Positions 7,552 to 14,467 of a stretch of DNA of 16,631 bases are shown one piece after another. The notes beneath the pieces are model-generated. The model did not search any database and had not been told where the DNA came from. It was given only the letters and a program-made list of their open reading frames with translations. Numbering within the stretch: the stretch's first letter is position 1; each line of letters begins with the position of its first letter. The DNA is from an uncultured Mycoplasmatota bacterium (GTDB taxonomy: Bacteria > Bacillota_I > Bacilli_A > RF39 > UBA660): contig CANRVM010000008.1 in NCBI GenBank assembly GCA_947643295.1, forward strand, positions 1 through 16,631. The letters are read 5' to 3'. The position numbers and the translations under genes were made by a program.

Positions 7552-7627
7552 TATGGTTCTCTCCTTTTTTTCTAAATTTACACGGTCTACTATAGGGCAT
7601 TATCTTCTTATTTTCGACATAGAGAAG

Positions 7628-7642
7628 TTATCAAATTGATAA
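7628..7642. promoter_or_regulatory. Operator-like palindrome 1 (TTATCAAATTGATAA)
   Basis: This is a perfect 15-nt palindrome with a single central A, in the spacer between the RtcB-like and STAND genes. It shares its half-site TATCAA/TTGATA with the second inverted repeat 6 nt downstream. It has no T-tract or loop, so it reads as a protein-binding site rather than a terminator. On the minus strand it also supplies a possible -35 (TTGATA) for the RtcB-like operon, though no good -10 is seen at the right distance. Confidence 0.6.
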
Positions 7643-7648
7643 AAAAAA

Positions 7649-7670
7649 TATCAATTTTATAGAATTGATA
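7649..7670. promoter_or_regulatory. Operator-like inverted repeat 2 (TATCAATT-N6-AATTGATA)
   Basis: Perfect 8-nt arms (7649-7656 and 7663-7670) are separated by 6 nt. The right arm contains TTGATA, which is exactly the -35 box of the STAND-gene promoter. A protein bound here would block or redirect RNA polymerase, so autoregulation by the HTH-containing STAND protein is a natural hypothesis. Confidence 0.6.
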
Positions 7671-7693
7671 ATGAAAGGTCAGAGTGATATAAT
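7665..7693 (+). promoter_or_regulatory. Sigma-A promoter of the STAND gene
   Basis: The -35 TTGATA (7665-7670), 17-bp spacer and -10 TATAAT (7688-7693) are near consensus, and TG at 7685-7686 makes an extended -10. The expected start near 7700 leaves a leader of about 25 nt. The -35 lies inside inverted repeat 2. Confidence 0.8.
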
Positions 7694-7725
7694 AAGTTGG
7701 AAATGAGGAAAAATGGGTGACTTAA

Positions 7726-10032
7726 ATGGAAAAGGAAGAATTCTTAAGAGAAGAAAGAGCAAAGTTATTACATGATTTGGTTGAAAAGATAAAATATTTT
7801 TTAGATAACCATCCAGTAAAAGGGGAGTTATCTAGTAAAATCTTTATTTATCAACGTCTTGCGGATTATACCTATTATTCGGAGGTTAGTATTCGAAAAT
7901 TTTTAACGGGAACGATTCCAAAAGATTTAGCAAGTTTTCTAAATGGTATTAGAAACTACTGTAAGTTGATAGGGATTTCGGACGAGGAAATAGAAAAATT
8001 TACGAAGGAATATACAGAAGCTTCTAATACCATTATTTTAGAAAAAAACTATCTTATCGAAACCAATCACAATTTACCTCCTGTTGATTTATCATCTATT
8101 GTCGTACCAAAAAAATTAGAAGATTTCCTAGATTCCTTTTTAAAAGAATCTATTAATATCTCCTATATCTTCGGTTATAAATTAAGTGGAAAAACAAAGT
8201 CAGTTATGGCTTATCTTGTGTCCTTAATTCCAAAAAATAGATATGAAAATATTATATTTATAGATATAAAACAAAGTAACAAACAAGTAAAACAAATAGT
8301 AAATACGATTACTAATTTTATGGATATTAATTTTTCAGTAGAAGAGGAGAGAAAAAAAGAAGAGTGTTTTGAATTTTTGAAGAAAAGTCGTTCTATACTT
8401 ATCCTTGATTTTAATAATATTTCAATAGACGAAATGACCCTAAAATTTGTCAAAGAAATTTCTAATTCTACAAAAGTCATCCTTTTAACATCAGATAATT
8501 TTAAATTTTATGAAGAAATATTAACTTCTTACTCTAAAGTTTTTTGTACTAATGATTATTTTGAGAAAGAAGAATTTGAAAGAGTATTAAAGAGTAGAAA
8601 GAATTTAGTCTCTCTCTTAGAAGATGAATTTATCAATACGTTATATCAATTAACAGGAGGAATACCTTATCTTGCTTTATCCATTCTAAAAAAGATAGAA
8701 GAAGAAAATAAATTAGGACTTCCTTTCGATGAAGCTTTTATTAAGTATTCCAGTAGAAAGAATTCTTTATATGATTCTTTTGCAGAAGAGATTATTTCAG
8801 ATAGTTGGAATCAGCTAGACTTACTTTCAAGGAAAATTTTAATAGTAGTTGCCAAGTTTCGGCATTCCGTTTCTTTAAAATTGGTTTCTTTTATTCTTTC
8901 TATCGATATGAAAAGTGAAGAGTGGAGAACTTCTTTAAAGAAATGTTATGATTATTATTTATTAAATGCAATTTCTCTACAAAATCCACGAGTTTATATG
9001 AATAATATGATAAAGACTTTAGTATTACAATATGAAGAAAAAGAAGGATTGAATCATCAAAGATTTTTAAATGGTATTTCTAACTATTATCTAGAGTTAG
9101 CTACCTCGATTGGAGAATGTTATAATGATTTAGAAAAATTGAAATTATTAGATGATTTTGATGAATGGGAGTTAGTAGAAGAGATATTAACTTATTTAGA
9201 AGAAAATGATAGAAAACAAGAGTATATAAAGATTGTAAAAGAATTAAAATATTATCTTTATGTTAGAGGTATTTGGCAAATAGGGGAAGACTCACTTCAT
9301 TTAAAAAGAGCTACTATGGCAAAAGAGCTAGATCTTATGGATGATTATGTAGAAGCCTTATGTGATTATATTAATATTTGTTCTAAATCGAAAAATAATA
9401 AGGAGGCTTTTGCTTATTTACAGACAGTGGAGAAAGCAGTGAAAGAAAATACCGCTATCTCTTCTAGAGTGATGTGTCTATACTATCATGTAAAAGCACT
9501 TTATCTATATAACTGTGAGAAAGATTATCAATCTTCTTATGAAATTTGGAAAAATAATGAAGTTCAATATGCTAAAGATATTAGTATGTATCGAAGGTTA
9601 GTAAATGAATTATGGCTTACTAGAAGTTACATTAAAATCGAAAAAGAGGAGAAAAAAATAATTTCCGTTTTAGAAGAAAAAATAAAAAAGATGGAAGAGG
9701 AAAATTTTGTCAGAGCACAGTTAGATTATGAATTATTATTAGTAGGAGTCTTAAGTAATCAAATAGAATCCTTTGAAAAAAGTATTGATATCATAAAAAA
9801 GATTTCAAAGGAATTATCCAAGTGTGAAATTTTATTGAAAACGAAGAGTGTGAAAGATATTCGAAACGAAGCGAAATTTTACCATTATAAAGCTATTTTA
9901 TCCACTTATCTTCATGATGTTTCAAAAAGAGATGTTTATTTAGAAAAGGCAAATGAAGATTATCAATTAATGAATGATCAGGAAGATATGGAAGAATTAA
10001 AGAAAAAAATAGAGCAGATAGAAGGTAAGTAA
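7726..10032 (+). CDS. HTH-STAND NTPase with C-terminal helical repeats (putative regulator)
   Basis: The 768-aa protein has three parts. Residues about 38-85 form a probable helix-turn-helix (IYQRLADYTYYSEVSIRKFLTG), matching the N-terminus of DNA-binding regulators. Residues about 140-400 are a STAND/NB-ARC-like P-loop ATPase: Walker A GYKLSGKT (150-157), Walker B ILILDF (224-229, Asp228), a sensor-like KVILLTS (250-256), the GxP motif TGGIPYLA (310-317), then a winged-helix-like segment (LDLLSRKILIVVAKF). Residues about 440-768 are all-helical TPR-like repeats. STAND proteins are ATP-driven switches that oligomerise on ligand binding; those with a DNA-binding end act as activators (MalT is the model). 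No nuclease, TIR or protease effector domain is seen, which argues against an Avs-type defence toxin. The ATG has GGGTGA just upstream. It is divergent to the RtcB-like operon and followed after 4 nt by the DUF3781 gene. Confidence 0.78.
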   Translation: MEKEEFLREERAKLLHDLVEKIKYFLDNHPVKGELSSKIFIYQRLADYTYYSEVSIRKFLTGTIPKDLASFLNGIRNYCKLIGISDEEIEKFTKEYTEASNTIILEKNYLIETNHNLPPVDLSSIVVPKKLEDFLDSFLKESINISYIFGYKLSGKTKSVMAYLVSLIPKNRYENIIFIDIKQSNKQVKQIVNTITNFMDINFSVEEERKKEECFEFLKKSRSILILDFNNISIDEMTLKFVKEISNSTKVILLTSDNFKFYEEILTSYSKVFCTNDYFEKEEFERVLKSRKNLVSLLEDEFINTLYQLTGGIPYLALSILKKIEEENKLGLPFDEAFIKYSSRKNSLYDSFAEEIISDSWNQLDLLSRKILIVVAKFRHSVSLKLVSFILSIDMKSEEWRTSLKKCYDYYLLNAISLQNPRVYMNNMIKTLVLQYEEKEGLNHQRFLNGISNYYLELATSIGECYNDLEKLKLLDDFDEWELVEEILTYLEENDRKQEYIKIVKELKYYLYVRGIWQIGEDSLHLKRATMAKELDLMDDYVEALCDYINICSKSKNNKEAFAYLQTVEKAVKENTAISSRVMCLYYHVKALYLYNCEKDYQSSYEIWKNNEVQYAKDISMYRRLVNELWLTRSYIKIEKEEKKIISVLEEKIKKMEEENFVRAQLDYELLLVGVLSNQIESFEKSIDIIKKISKELSKCEILLKTKSVKDIRNEAKFYHYKAILSTYLHDVSKRDVYLEKANEDYQLMNDQEDMEELKKKIEQIEGK

Positions 10033-10036
10033 TTTT

Positions 10037-10285
10037 ATGAAGGAAAAAGAAATACTATTAAGTAATTTAGAAAAAATTCATACAACATTATTAGGCGAAG
10101 AAAGGATAAGAAGAAATCTTTCACTCGATACGGAAGATGTTGTGAAGTGGTGCAGAAAAAAGATTCAAAAAGAGAGTAGTCTTGTATACCAAAAAGGAAA
10201 GAACTATTATGTAGAAGTGGATCACTGTAAAATTTGTATTAACTCTCATAGTTATACTATTATTACAGCACATCCCATAAAATAG
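10037..10285 (+). CDS. DUF3781 family protein, 82 aa
   Basis: The small protein matches the DUF3781 pattern across its whole length: LLSNLEKIHTTLLGEERIRRNL, then DTEDVVKWCRKKI, then KGKNYYVEVDHCKICINSHSYTIITAHPIK. Families of this type are short cytoplasmic proteins of unknown function, common in Firmicutes. The ATG is 4 nt after the stop of the STAND gene, and the only ribosome-site-like sequence (AGAAGG) is within that gene and rather far away, so translation is probably coupled. Family call is confident; function unknown. Confidence 0.85.
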   Translation: MKEKEILLSNLEKIHTTLLGEERIRRNLSLDTEDVVKWCRKKIQKESSLVYQKGKNYYVEVDHCKICINSHSYTIITAHPIK

Positions 10286-10286
10286 A

Positions 10287-10315
10287 TTGTACTGGTTAGA
10301 ATATTGTGTTATACT
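10287..10315 (+). promoter_or_regulatory. Sigma-A promoter upstream of the 193-aa gene
   Basis: The -35 TTGTAC (10287-10292), 17-bp spacer and -10 TATACT (10310-10315) with TGT just before it (extended -10) lie directly after the DUF3781 stop codon. This starts a new transcription unit. Confidence 0.72.
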
Positions 10316-10347
10316 ATGATAACAAATGAGGAAGAGGTGGTTTTATT

Positions 10348-10929
10348 GTGAAGATAAAGAGAGATCCAAAAGTTTTTTCCAAAGATAAATTGATAGAAAT
10401 TATATCGTCTGCACTTTTGTTAGATATCCAAGAGGTAGAAGTAGAAGAGAAAAGTTATCTTACCAGAATCATTCGTGAGTTATCCGAAATCAGAGGACAA
10501 AAGGTAGATATGAAAATGCCTGTTGAAGTAGCAGAATTTTTATGTCCAAAAGAAGATTTTGGAAAAGAAGATAACATTTCTTTGTATGATTTATTAAATT
10601 ATTTAGTGAGTGAGGAAAGAAATTCTTTCTTGTGTGCAGTAGCTTATAATATTCCTTATTTTTTGGCAAAAACACCAATGAACAATAAATATAAAGCAAT
10701 GGCAAGATTAGAATATCAAATGCTTGGAATGGATAATCCATCTATATGGTACTATATTGAACATACGAATAATAAAGTTTATGAAGATGGAACAATTGAA
10801 AAAGCACCAAATCCTGAAGTGTTATGTAATAAGATAATATATGATTATTTAGTAGATGTAGATAATAAGGAAATCTCTTATATTAGGGGATTATTTCGAG
10901 ATGAGAAAATAAAAGAGTCGCTTTGTTGA
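10348..10929 (+). CDS. Hypothetical protein, 193 aa
   Basis: I do not recognise this protein. It starts with GTG at 10348, 9 nt after GAGGTGG, and has its own promoter at 10287-10315. The product is soluble, mostly helical and acidic, with no signal peptide or transmembrane segment. The N-terminus (KRDPKVFSKDKLIEIISSALLLD) and the middle (VAEFLCPKEDFGKEDNISLYDLLNYLVSEERNSFLCAVAYNIPYFL) read as helical bundles; MARLEYQMLGMDNPSIWYYIEH is a distinctive stretch. The stop is UGA, which shows UGA is a stop codon here. There is no convincing terminator before the next gene 110 nt away, so read-through into the membrane-protein cluster is possible. Confidence 0.75.
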   Translation: MKIKRDPKVFSKDKLIEIISSALLLDIQEVEVEEKSYLTRIIRELSEIRGQKVDMKMPVEVAEFLCPKEDFGKEDNISLYDLLNYLVSEERNSFLCAVAYNIPYFLAKTPMNNKYKAMARLEYQMLGMDNPSIWYYIEHTNNKVYEDGTIEKAPNPEVLCNKIIYDYLVDVDNKEISYIRGLFRDEKIKESLC

Positions 10930-11039
10930 ATCATCATAGAAAAGAAAGTTCGAAACAATTGAACAAGAATACTTCTAATTAAATATCAATAAAATAGGTT
11001 AGGAGTTTAGAAATAGATGTAGTGAGGTGAAGATATTTT

Positions 11040-11705
11040 ATGCAATATCATCATTTAAGATTTGATATATGGCTTTGTTTACTCTTTAGTGTGTTATTAG
11101 CGATGGGAGCAGAGAAAGTAGCTAATAAATTTTTAATGCAAAAGTATGAAGTACATAAAGAAGAACATAAAGTAGATGTGGGTGAAATTGGTGGAAAAGC
11201 AACGGATGATGTTTTTAGGGCACAAAATATAGAAGATTTGTTATCTCATGATACTTTTACCGTAATTTCTCCTGGTATTGAATATCGAAACAAAGGCGCA
11301 GGGTATTATAAAGGAATGTATCTTTATGCCTTAACGTTGCCATCAGGAGAAAGGATTGCTGCTCGTATTAATAACGAATCCGTAGTAAATGATGGTGATT
11401 CTATTTTTAGCGGTAATTCTACTTTACCTGTTGGACGTGTTATAAAAGAAGATTTAACTAAGGATACGTATTTTATTGAACAAATAGAATATAAAGAACC
11501 ACTCAGTAGAAAAGATTTCTATATCGATATGGTAGGTAAGGCAGAAATTGCAAGTGAAGAATCTTTTATCGAAGGACCTATTATATTAATTCAATTACTA
11601 ACGGTGTTATTTACTTTTCCAATTTTTCATGCGATTGGTTCAAAAATTGGAATATTTCCATATTTCTTTGCACCGAAAATGAATAAGAAATCAGAATGGG
11701 AATAA
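11040..11705 (+). CDS. Membrane protein with two transmembrane segments and an external domain
   Basis: This 221-aa protein has an N-terminal hydrophobic segment (about residues 9-24, IWLCLLFSVLLAMGA) and a second near the C-terminus (about 177-200, GPIILIQLLTVLFTFPIF), with about 150 residues between. The central domain is beta-rich (YLYALTLPSGERIAARINNESVV, NSTLPVGRVIKEDL) and, by topology, probably lies outside the cell while both ends are inside. No catalytic motif was recognised. The ATG is preceded by GTGAGGTGAAG at a rather long spacing of about 12 nt. It is followed 15 nt later by a second membrane protein, so they form an operon. Function unknown. Confidence 0.75.
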   Translation: MQYHHLRFDIWLCLLFSVLLAMGAEKVANKFLMQKYEVHKEEHKVDVGEIGGKATDDVFRAQNIEDLLSHDTFTVISPGIEYRNKGAGYYKGMYLYALTLPSGERIAARINNESVVNDGDSIFSGNSTLPVGRVIKEDLTKDTYFIEQIEYKEPLSRKDFYIDMVGKAEIASEESFIEGPIILIQLLTVLFTFPIFHAIGSKIGIFPYFFAPKMNKKSEWE

Positions 11706-11720
11706 AGGAGGCGTTTTCTG

Positions 11721-12308
11721 ATGGAAGAGAAAAAAATAAGAAAAATAAATTATTTATATTTATTAGGATATCTCATGATTCCAATTGTAATTTGTGCGAT
11801 TTGTATGGTGATTAGTTACTTTTATTTTCCAAAAGGCAATGGAGCAGTTATTCTTCTTTTAATACCACCAGTTTTATCTTTTCTTTGGTGGAGTTTTGGT
11901 GGAACGATTCTTTTTAAACGAAAAACGAAAAAGTTTGAACAAGAATTAGACGAGAAGGGATTTAGTAGAAACCATACTTTCTATGGAAGAGGAAAAACGG
12001 TAATTATTGATTCTAAAAAAGGAAAAATAGGATTAGTCTTCTTTTGGAATCCTTTTGATGCTTATCTTGTAGATGCTTCTCATATTGAAAAGTGCTGGGT
12101 TGATGATGGAAAATGTGGAGTAGGATTTATGGAAGGTAGTAGCCGGGTAAGTTTTTTATTTATTATAGATACTATTAAAGTAAGAGTAGATACTTTTACT
12201 TCGAATCAACGTTTTCGTATGGATAGTAATTATATATTAACAGGAATTTCAAAAGCAGATATGGTGGTAAAAACAATAGAAGAAGCGAAGAAGAAGGCAA
12301 AAAGTTAA
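11721..12308 (+). CDS. Membrane protein with cytoplasmic beta-rich (PH-like?) domain
   Basis: This 195-aa protein has two adjacent hydrophobic segments (about residues 12-34 and 40-60), a basic stop-transfer stretch (FKRKTKKFEQELDEKG) and a C-terminal domain of about 120 residues made of alternating short strands (KTVIIDSKKGKIGLVFF, AYLVDASHIEKCWVDDG, RVSFLFIIDTIKVRVDTF), ending in a helix (VVKTIEEAKKKAKS). That pattern resembles bacterial PH-like domains on membrane proteins, but this is fold-level impression only. The ATG follows AAAGGAGGCG, 15 nt after the previous stop, and the stop codon overlaps the next start by one base. Probably works with both operon neighbours. Confidence 0.75.
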   Translation: MEEKKIRKINYLYLLGYLMIPIVICAICMVISYFYFPKGNGAVILLLIPPVLSFLWWSFGGTILFKRKTKKFEQELDEKGFSRNHTFYGRGKTVIIDSKKGKIGLVFFWNPFDAYLVDASHIEKCWVDDGKCGVGFMEGSSRVSFLFIIDTIKVRVDTFTSNQRFRMDSNYILTGISKADMVVKTIEEAKKKAKS

Positions 12309-12664
12309 TGGGAACTATCAGAAAAATACGCTCTTTTTTTCACGATGATTGGTGCAGTGAATGTACTGAAAAAATGGATGTTGTAAAAAAGCAATTATAT
12401 ATGTTACCAATGACAGTTGGGCATTATGTATCTCATCAGGAAGCTTCTTACTATATTAAAAACCTTGTAAAAGTAGAAAAAAAGAAGGATATTCCAGTAG
12501 GATATTATGCTTGTGGAATTCATTGGTATCGGTGTCGAAAATGTAATCATCAGTCTACCAAACTTTCTATCTTTTTGCCAGTAAGGGATCAAGAAAAACA
12601 GGAAGAGGTATTATTTTTTGAAAAAGGAGAACTGGATGAATTTCTTCTAGATGATAGGTATTAA
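12308..12664 (+). CDS. Small zinc-ribbon-like protein, 118 aa
   Basis: The ATG shares a base with the upstream stop (TAATG), which implies translational coupling. The 118-aa soluble product has two CxxC pairs, CSEC (Cys16, Cys19) and CRKC (Cys76, Cys79), plus Cys69, so a structural zinc site formed by two distant knuckles is likely. No enzyme motif is seen, and the C-terminus is acidic. As last gene of the membrane cluster it may be a cytoplasmic partner of the two membrane proteins. Family not recognised. Confidence 0.72.
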   Translation: MGTIRKIRSFFHDDWCSECTEKMDVVKKQLYMLPMTVGHYVSHQEASYYIKNLVKVEKKKDIPVGYYACGIHWYRCRKCNHQSTKLSIFLPVRDQEKQEEVLFFEKGELDEFLLDDRY

Positions 12665-12679
12665 TACTCTTTTTATTTT

Positions 12680-12712
12680 AAATACGATGGCATTAATTCA
12701 TCGTATTTTTTT
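12680..12712 (+). terminator. Strong Rho-independent terminator
   Basis: A perfect 10-bp stem AAATACGATG / CATCGTATTT (12680-12689 with 12699-12708), 9-nt loop and a following T-run to 12712 end the 11040-12664 cluster. Confidence 0.9.
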
Positions 12713-12744
12713 AACTTTCTTTCATAGGAAAATTTAGACTTTTG

Positions 12745-12753
12745 TGCTATAAT
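12745..12753 (+). promoter_or_regulatory. Extended -10 promoter of ucpA
   Basis: TGCTATAAT (TGn plus consensus TATAAT) lies 23 nt before the ucpA start. At 17-bp spacing the -35 would be TAGGAA, a poor match, so the promoter should depend on the extended -10. Confidence 0.65.
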
Positions 12754-12775
12754 TGAAAAAATAGAGGAGGATATG

Positions 12776-13573
12776 ATGAAAAAATTAGAAGGAAAAGTAG
12801 CCATTGTTACGGGTGGTGCCATGGGAAATGGATTGGGTATTGTGAAAGTATTTTTAAAGTATGGAGCAAGTATTGCTATTTTAGATTATGCAGATTGTCT
12901 TAATGATACTATAGAAGAGCTAAGAGAAGAATATAAAAACTCTCATATTAGTGGTTATCAAGTAGATATTAGAGATAGAGATAAAGTGAATTATTGTGTA
13001 GAACAAATAAAAAAGGAATATCAACATATTGATATCCTAGTAAATAATGCAGGAGTTTGTAAATTAGAAAGATTTGATACCATGTCAGATGAAGTAAGAG
13101 ACTTTCATTTTGATATTAATATAAAAGGAACTTGGAATGTAACCAAAGCAGTACTTCCTTATCTAAAAGAAAATAAGGAATCTAGTATTGTTAATTTATC
13201 TAGTGTGACAGGGGCTATGGTAGCAGATAGTGGTGAGGTTGCTTATGCTACAACAAAAGCGGCTTTAATTGGTTTTACAAAATCCTTAGCTGTTGAATTA
13301 GCAGATTACCATATTCGGTCGAATGCGATATTGCCAGGTTATATTTTAACACCAATGGTAGAAGGAATTGGGAAAGATACAAATCCAGAAAATCCAGAAG
13401 AAGTAATTAAAGGTATTGCCTCTGCTATTCCAATGAAAAGACTAGGAACTATTGAAGAGTTAGGAGAACTTGCAGCTTTTTTAGCCAGCTCTGAATCTTC
13501 TTATATTACAGGTCATGAGTTTGTAATTGATGGAGGAAGTACATTACCAGAAACGATAAGTGTAGGTGTATAA
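12776..13573 (+). CDS. ucpA: Short-chain dehydrogenase/reductase UcpA
   Basis: The 265-aa protein is a classical SDR. Visible are the cofactor glycine motif TGGAMGNG (residues 12-19), an Asp at 38 after beta-2 (ILDYAD) that suggests NAD(H), NNAG (90-93), Asn114, the Ser142/Ser143 region and catalytic Tyr157-x3-Lys161. Several stretches match the UcpA oxidoreductase subfamily as I know it from Escherichia coli: MSDEVRDFHFDINIKGTWN, the SSVTG/MVAD/GE/AYA segment and the C-terminus IDGGSTLPETISVGV. The physiological substrate of UcpA is not established. Of two adjacent ATGs, the second (12776) is chosen because AGGAGG (12765-12770) sits 5 nt before it; the first would leave 2 nt. The gene stands alone between a terminator and its own promoter upstream. 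Confidence 0.9.
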   Translation: MKKLEGKVAIVTGGAMGNGLGIVKVFLKYGASIAILDYADCLNDTIEELREEYKNSHISGYQVDIRDRDKVNYCVEQIKKEYQHIDILVNNAGVCKLERFDTMSDEVRDFHFDINIKGTWNVTKAVLPYLKENKESSIVNLSSVTGAMVADSGEVAYATTKAALIGFTKSLAVELADYHIRSNAILPGYILTPMVEGIGKDTNPENPEEVIKGIASAIPMKRLGTIEELGELAAFLASSESSYITGHEFVIDGGSTLPETISVGV

Positions 13574-13712
13574 AATGATTACAAAGCAGTTAGAAGTAAT
13601 ACTAGAAAATATAAGATAACTAAAACAATAATCTACAGTACTAATATTTTGATGCCTATTAGAGGAAAATCACTACTTTTATAATAAATCCTAATTTTAT
13701 GAATAAATTATA

Positions 13713-13740
13713 TTGATATTCAAAAATTATGTTGTATAAT
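13713..13740 (+). promoter_or_regulatory. Sigma-A promoter of the lipoprotein gene
   Basis: TTGATA (13713-13718), a 16-bp spacer and TATAAT (13735-13740) are near consensus and lie about 70 nt before the lipoprotein ATG. Confidence 0.72.
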
Positions 13741-13808
13741 AATACTAGACTTTGATGTTAGTGGGCATTCTTAGTTTTATTGAGTTTAAGTTTGGAAAGG
13801 TGAGAAAA

Positions 13809-14381
13809 ATGAAGTTGAAAAAAATATTTTACTGTATGGTAGCTAGTGTATTTGTATTAGGACTTGCTACTGGTTGTTCTTCTAAGAAACTAGATTCTAA
13901 CAAAGGAAAAAGCGAGGAACCAGCAAAAGAAGAAAAAAAAGGAAACTGCACGATTGTAGAATGTATGAAATCAATCGAGATTACAAATTCAGTTGAAGAT
14001 ATTAATAATATCATAGGATTTAAAGGAGAACCTGTAAGTGAAGGCAGTAACACTTATATCTGGAGATTTACGGATACTACAAAAATAGAATATCAACCAA
14101 GTAATGGTCAGGGAAGTATTTCTGCAACAATTGATAGAAATACGATTAAAGATAAAAAGGTAGATTTCTCAAAATATAGTGAGATAAAAGAACTACTTAA
14201 TAATGGTACATCTCTTACTTATGACGAGTTTAAAGAAAAAGTTGGAGGAGTAGAAGGAACAGTAGTTGGAAAAAGTTCTTTATCTAAAAGATATACTTGG
14301 GCTAACGCTCAAGGAGGATATTTAACTGCTAGTTTCTCTGAAAAAACAGGTAAGTGTACTATTGTAACTGGTAGATATTAA
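13809..14381 (+). CDS. Lipoprotein with tandem BLIP/SmpA-like repeats
   Basis: The start at 13809 (190 aa) is chosen over an upstream in-frame ATG because GGAAAGGTG precedes it and a type II signal peptide begins right there: KLKK, a hydrophobic core and the lipobox LATGC with Cys23. After a charged Lys/Glu/Ser linker (24-48) there are two similar units of about 60 residues, one with GSNTYIWRF plus an SISATIDRN strand, the other with SKRYTWANAQGGYLTASFSE. Each begins with a helix leading to an IIG or VGG turn (INNIIGFKGEPV; FKEKVGGVEGTVV). This is the pattern of BLIP-like/SmpA-type domains found in Firmicute lipoproteins, which bind proteins or the envelope. The protein should be anchored outside the membrane. 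It is monogenic, with its own promoter and terminator. Confidence 0.82.
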   Translation: MKLKKIFYCMVASVFVLGLATGCSSKKLDSNKGKSEEPAKEEKKGNCTIVECMKSIEITNSVEDINNIIGFKGEPVSEGSNTYIWRFTDTTKIEYQPSNGQGSISATIDRNTIKDKKVDFSKYSEIKELLNNGTSLTYDEFKEKVGGVEGTVVGKSSLSKRYTWANAQGGYLTASFSEKTGKCTIVTGRY

Positions 14382-14401
14382 TTGTAGTTTTCTATCATAG
14401 T

Positions 14402-14431
14402 AAAAACTTAACAATTTAATGTTAGGTTTTT
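14402..14431. terminator. Bidirectional terminator between convergent genes
   Basis: The 12-bp stem AAAAACTTAACA / TGTTAGGTTTTT (one G-U pair, loop ATTTAA) has A and T tracts built into the arms, so it can work on both strands. It separates the lipoprotein gene from the frameshifted minus-strand gene. Confidence 0.85.
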
Positions 14432-14467
14432 CTTTTGGAATAGTATTTAAAAAGGAAAGTCTAGCAT

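Noticed and set aside
7599..7604. GATAAT as -10 of the RtcB-like operon paired with TTGATA at 7634-7629
   Set aside because: Spacing is 24 bp, too long for a sigma-A promoter. The minus-strand promoter remains unidentified.
8211..8480. 89-aa minus-strand frame inside the STAND gene
   Set aside because: Shadow of the strongly coding plus frame, which carries the Walker motifs.
13752..13808. Upstream start of the lipoprotein
   Set aside because: It would put 19 residues before the signal peptide and has no ribosome site.
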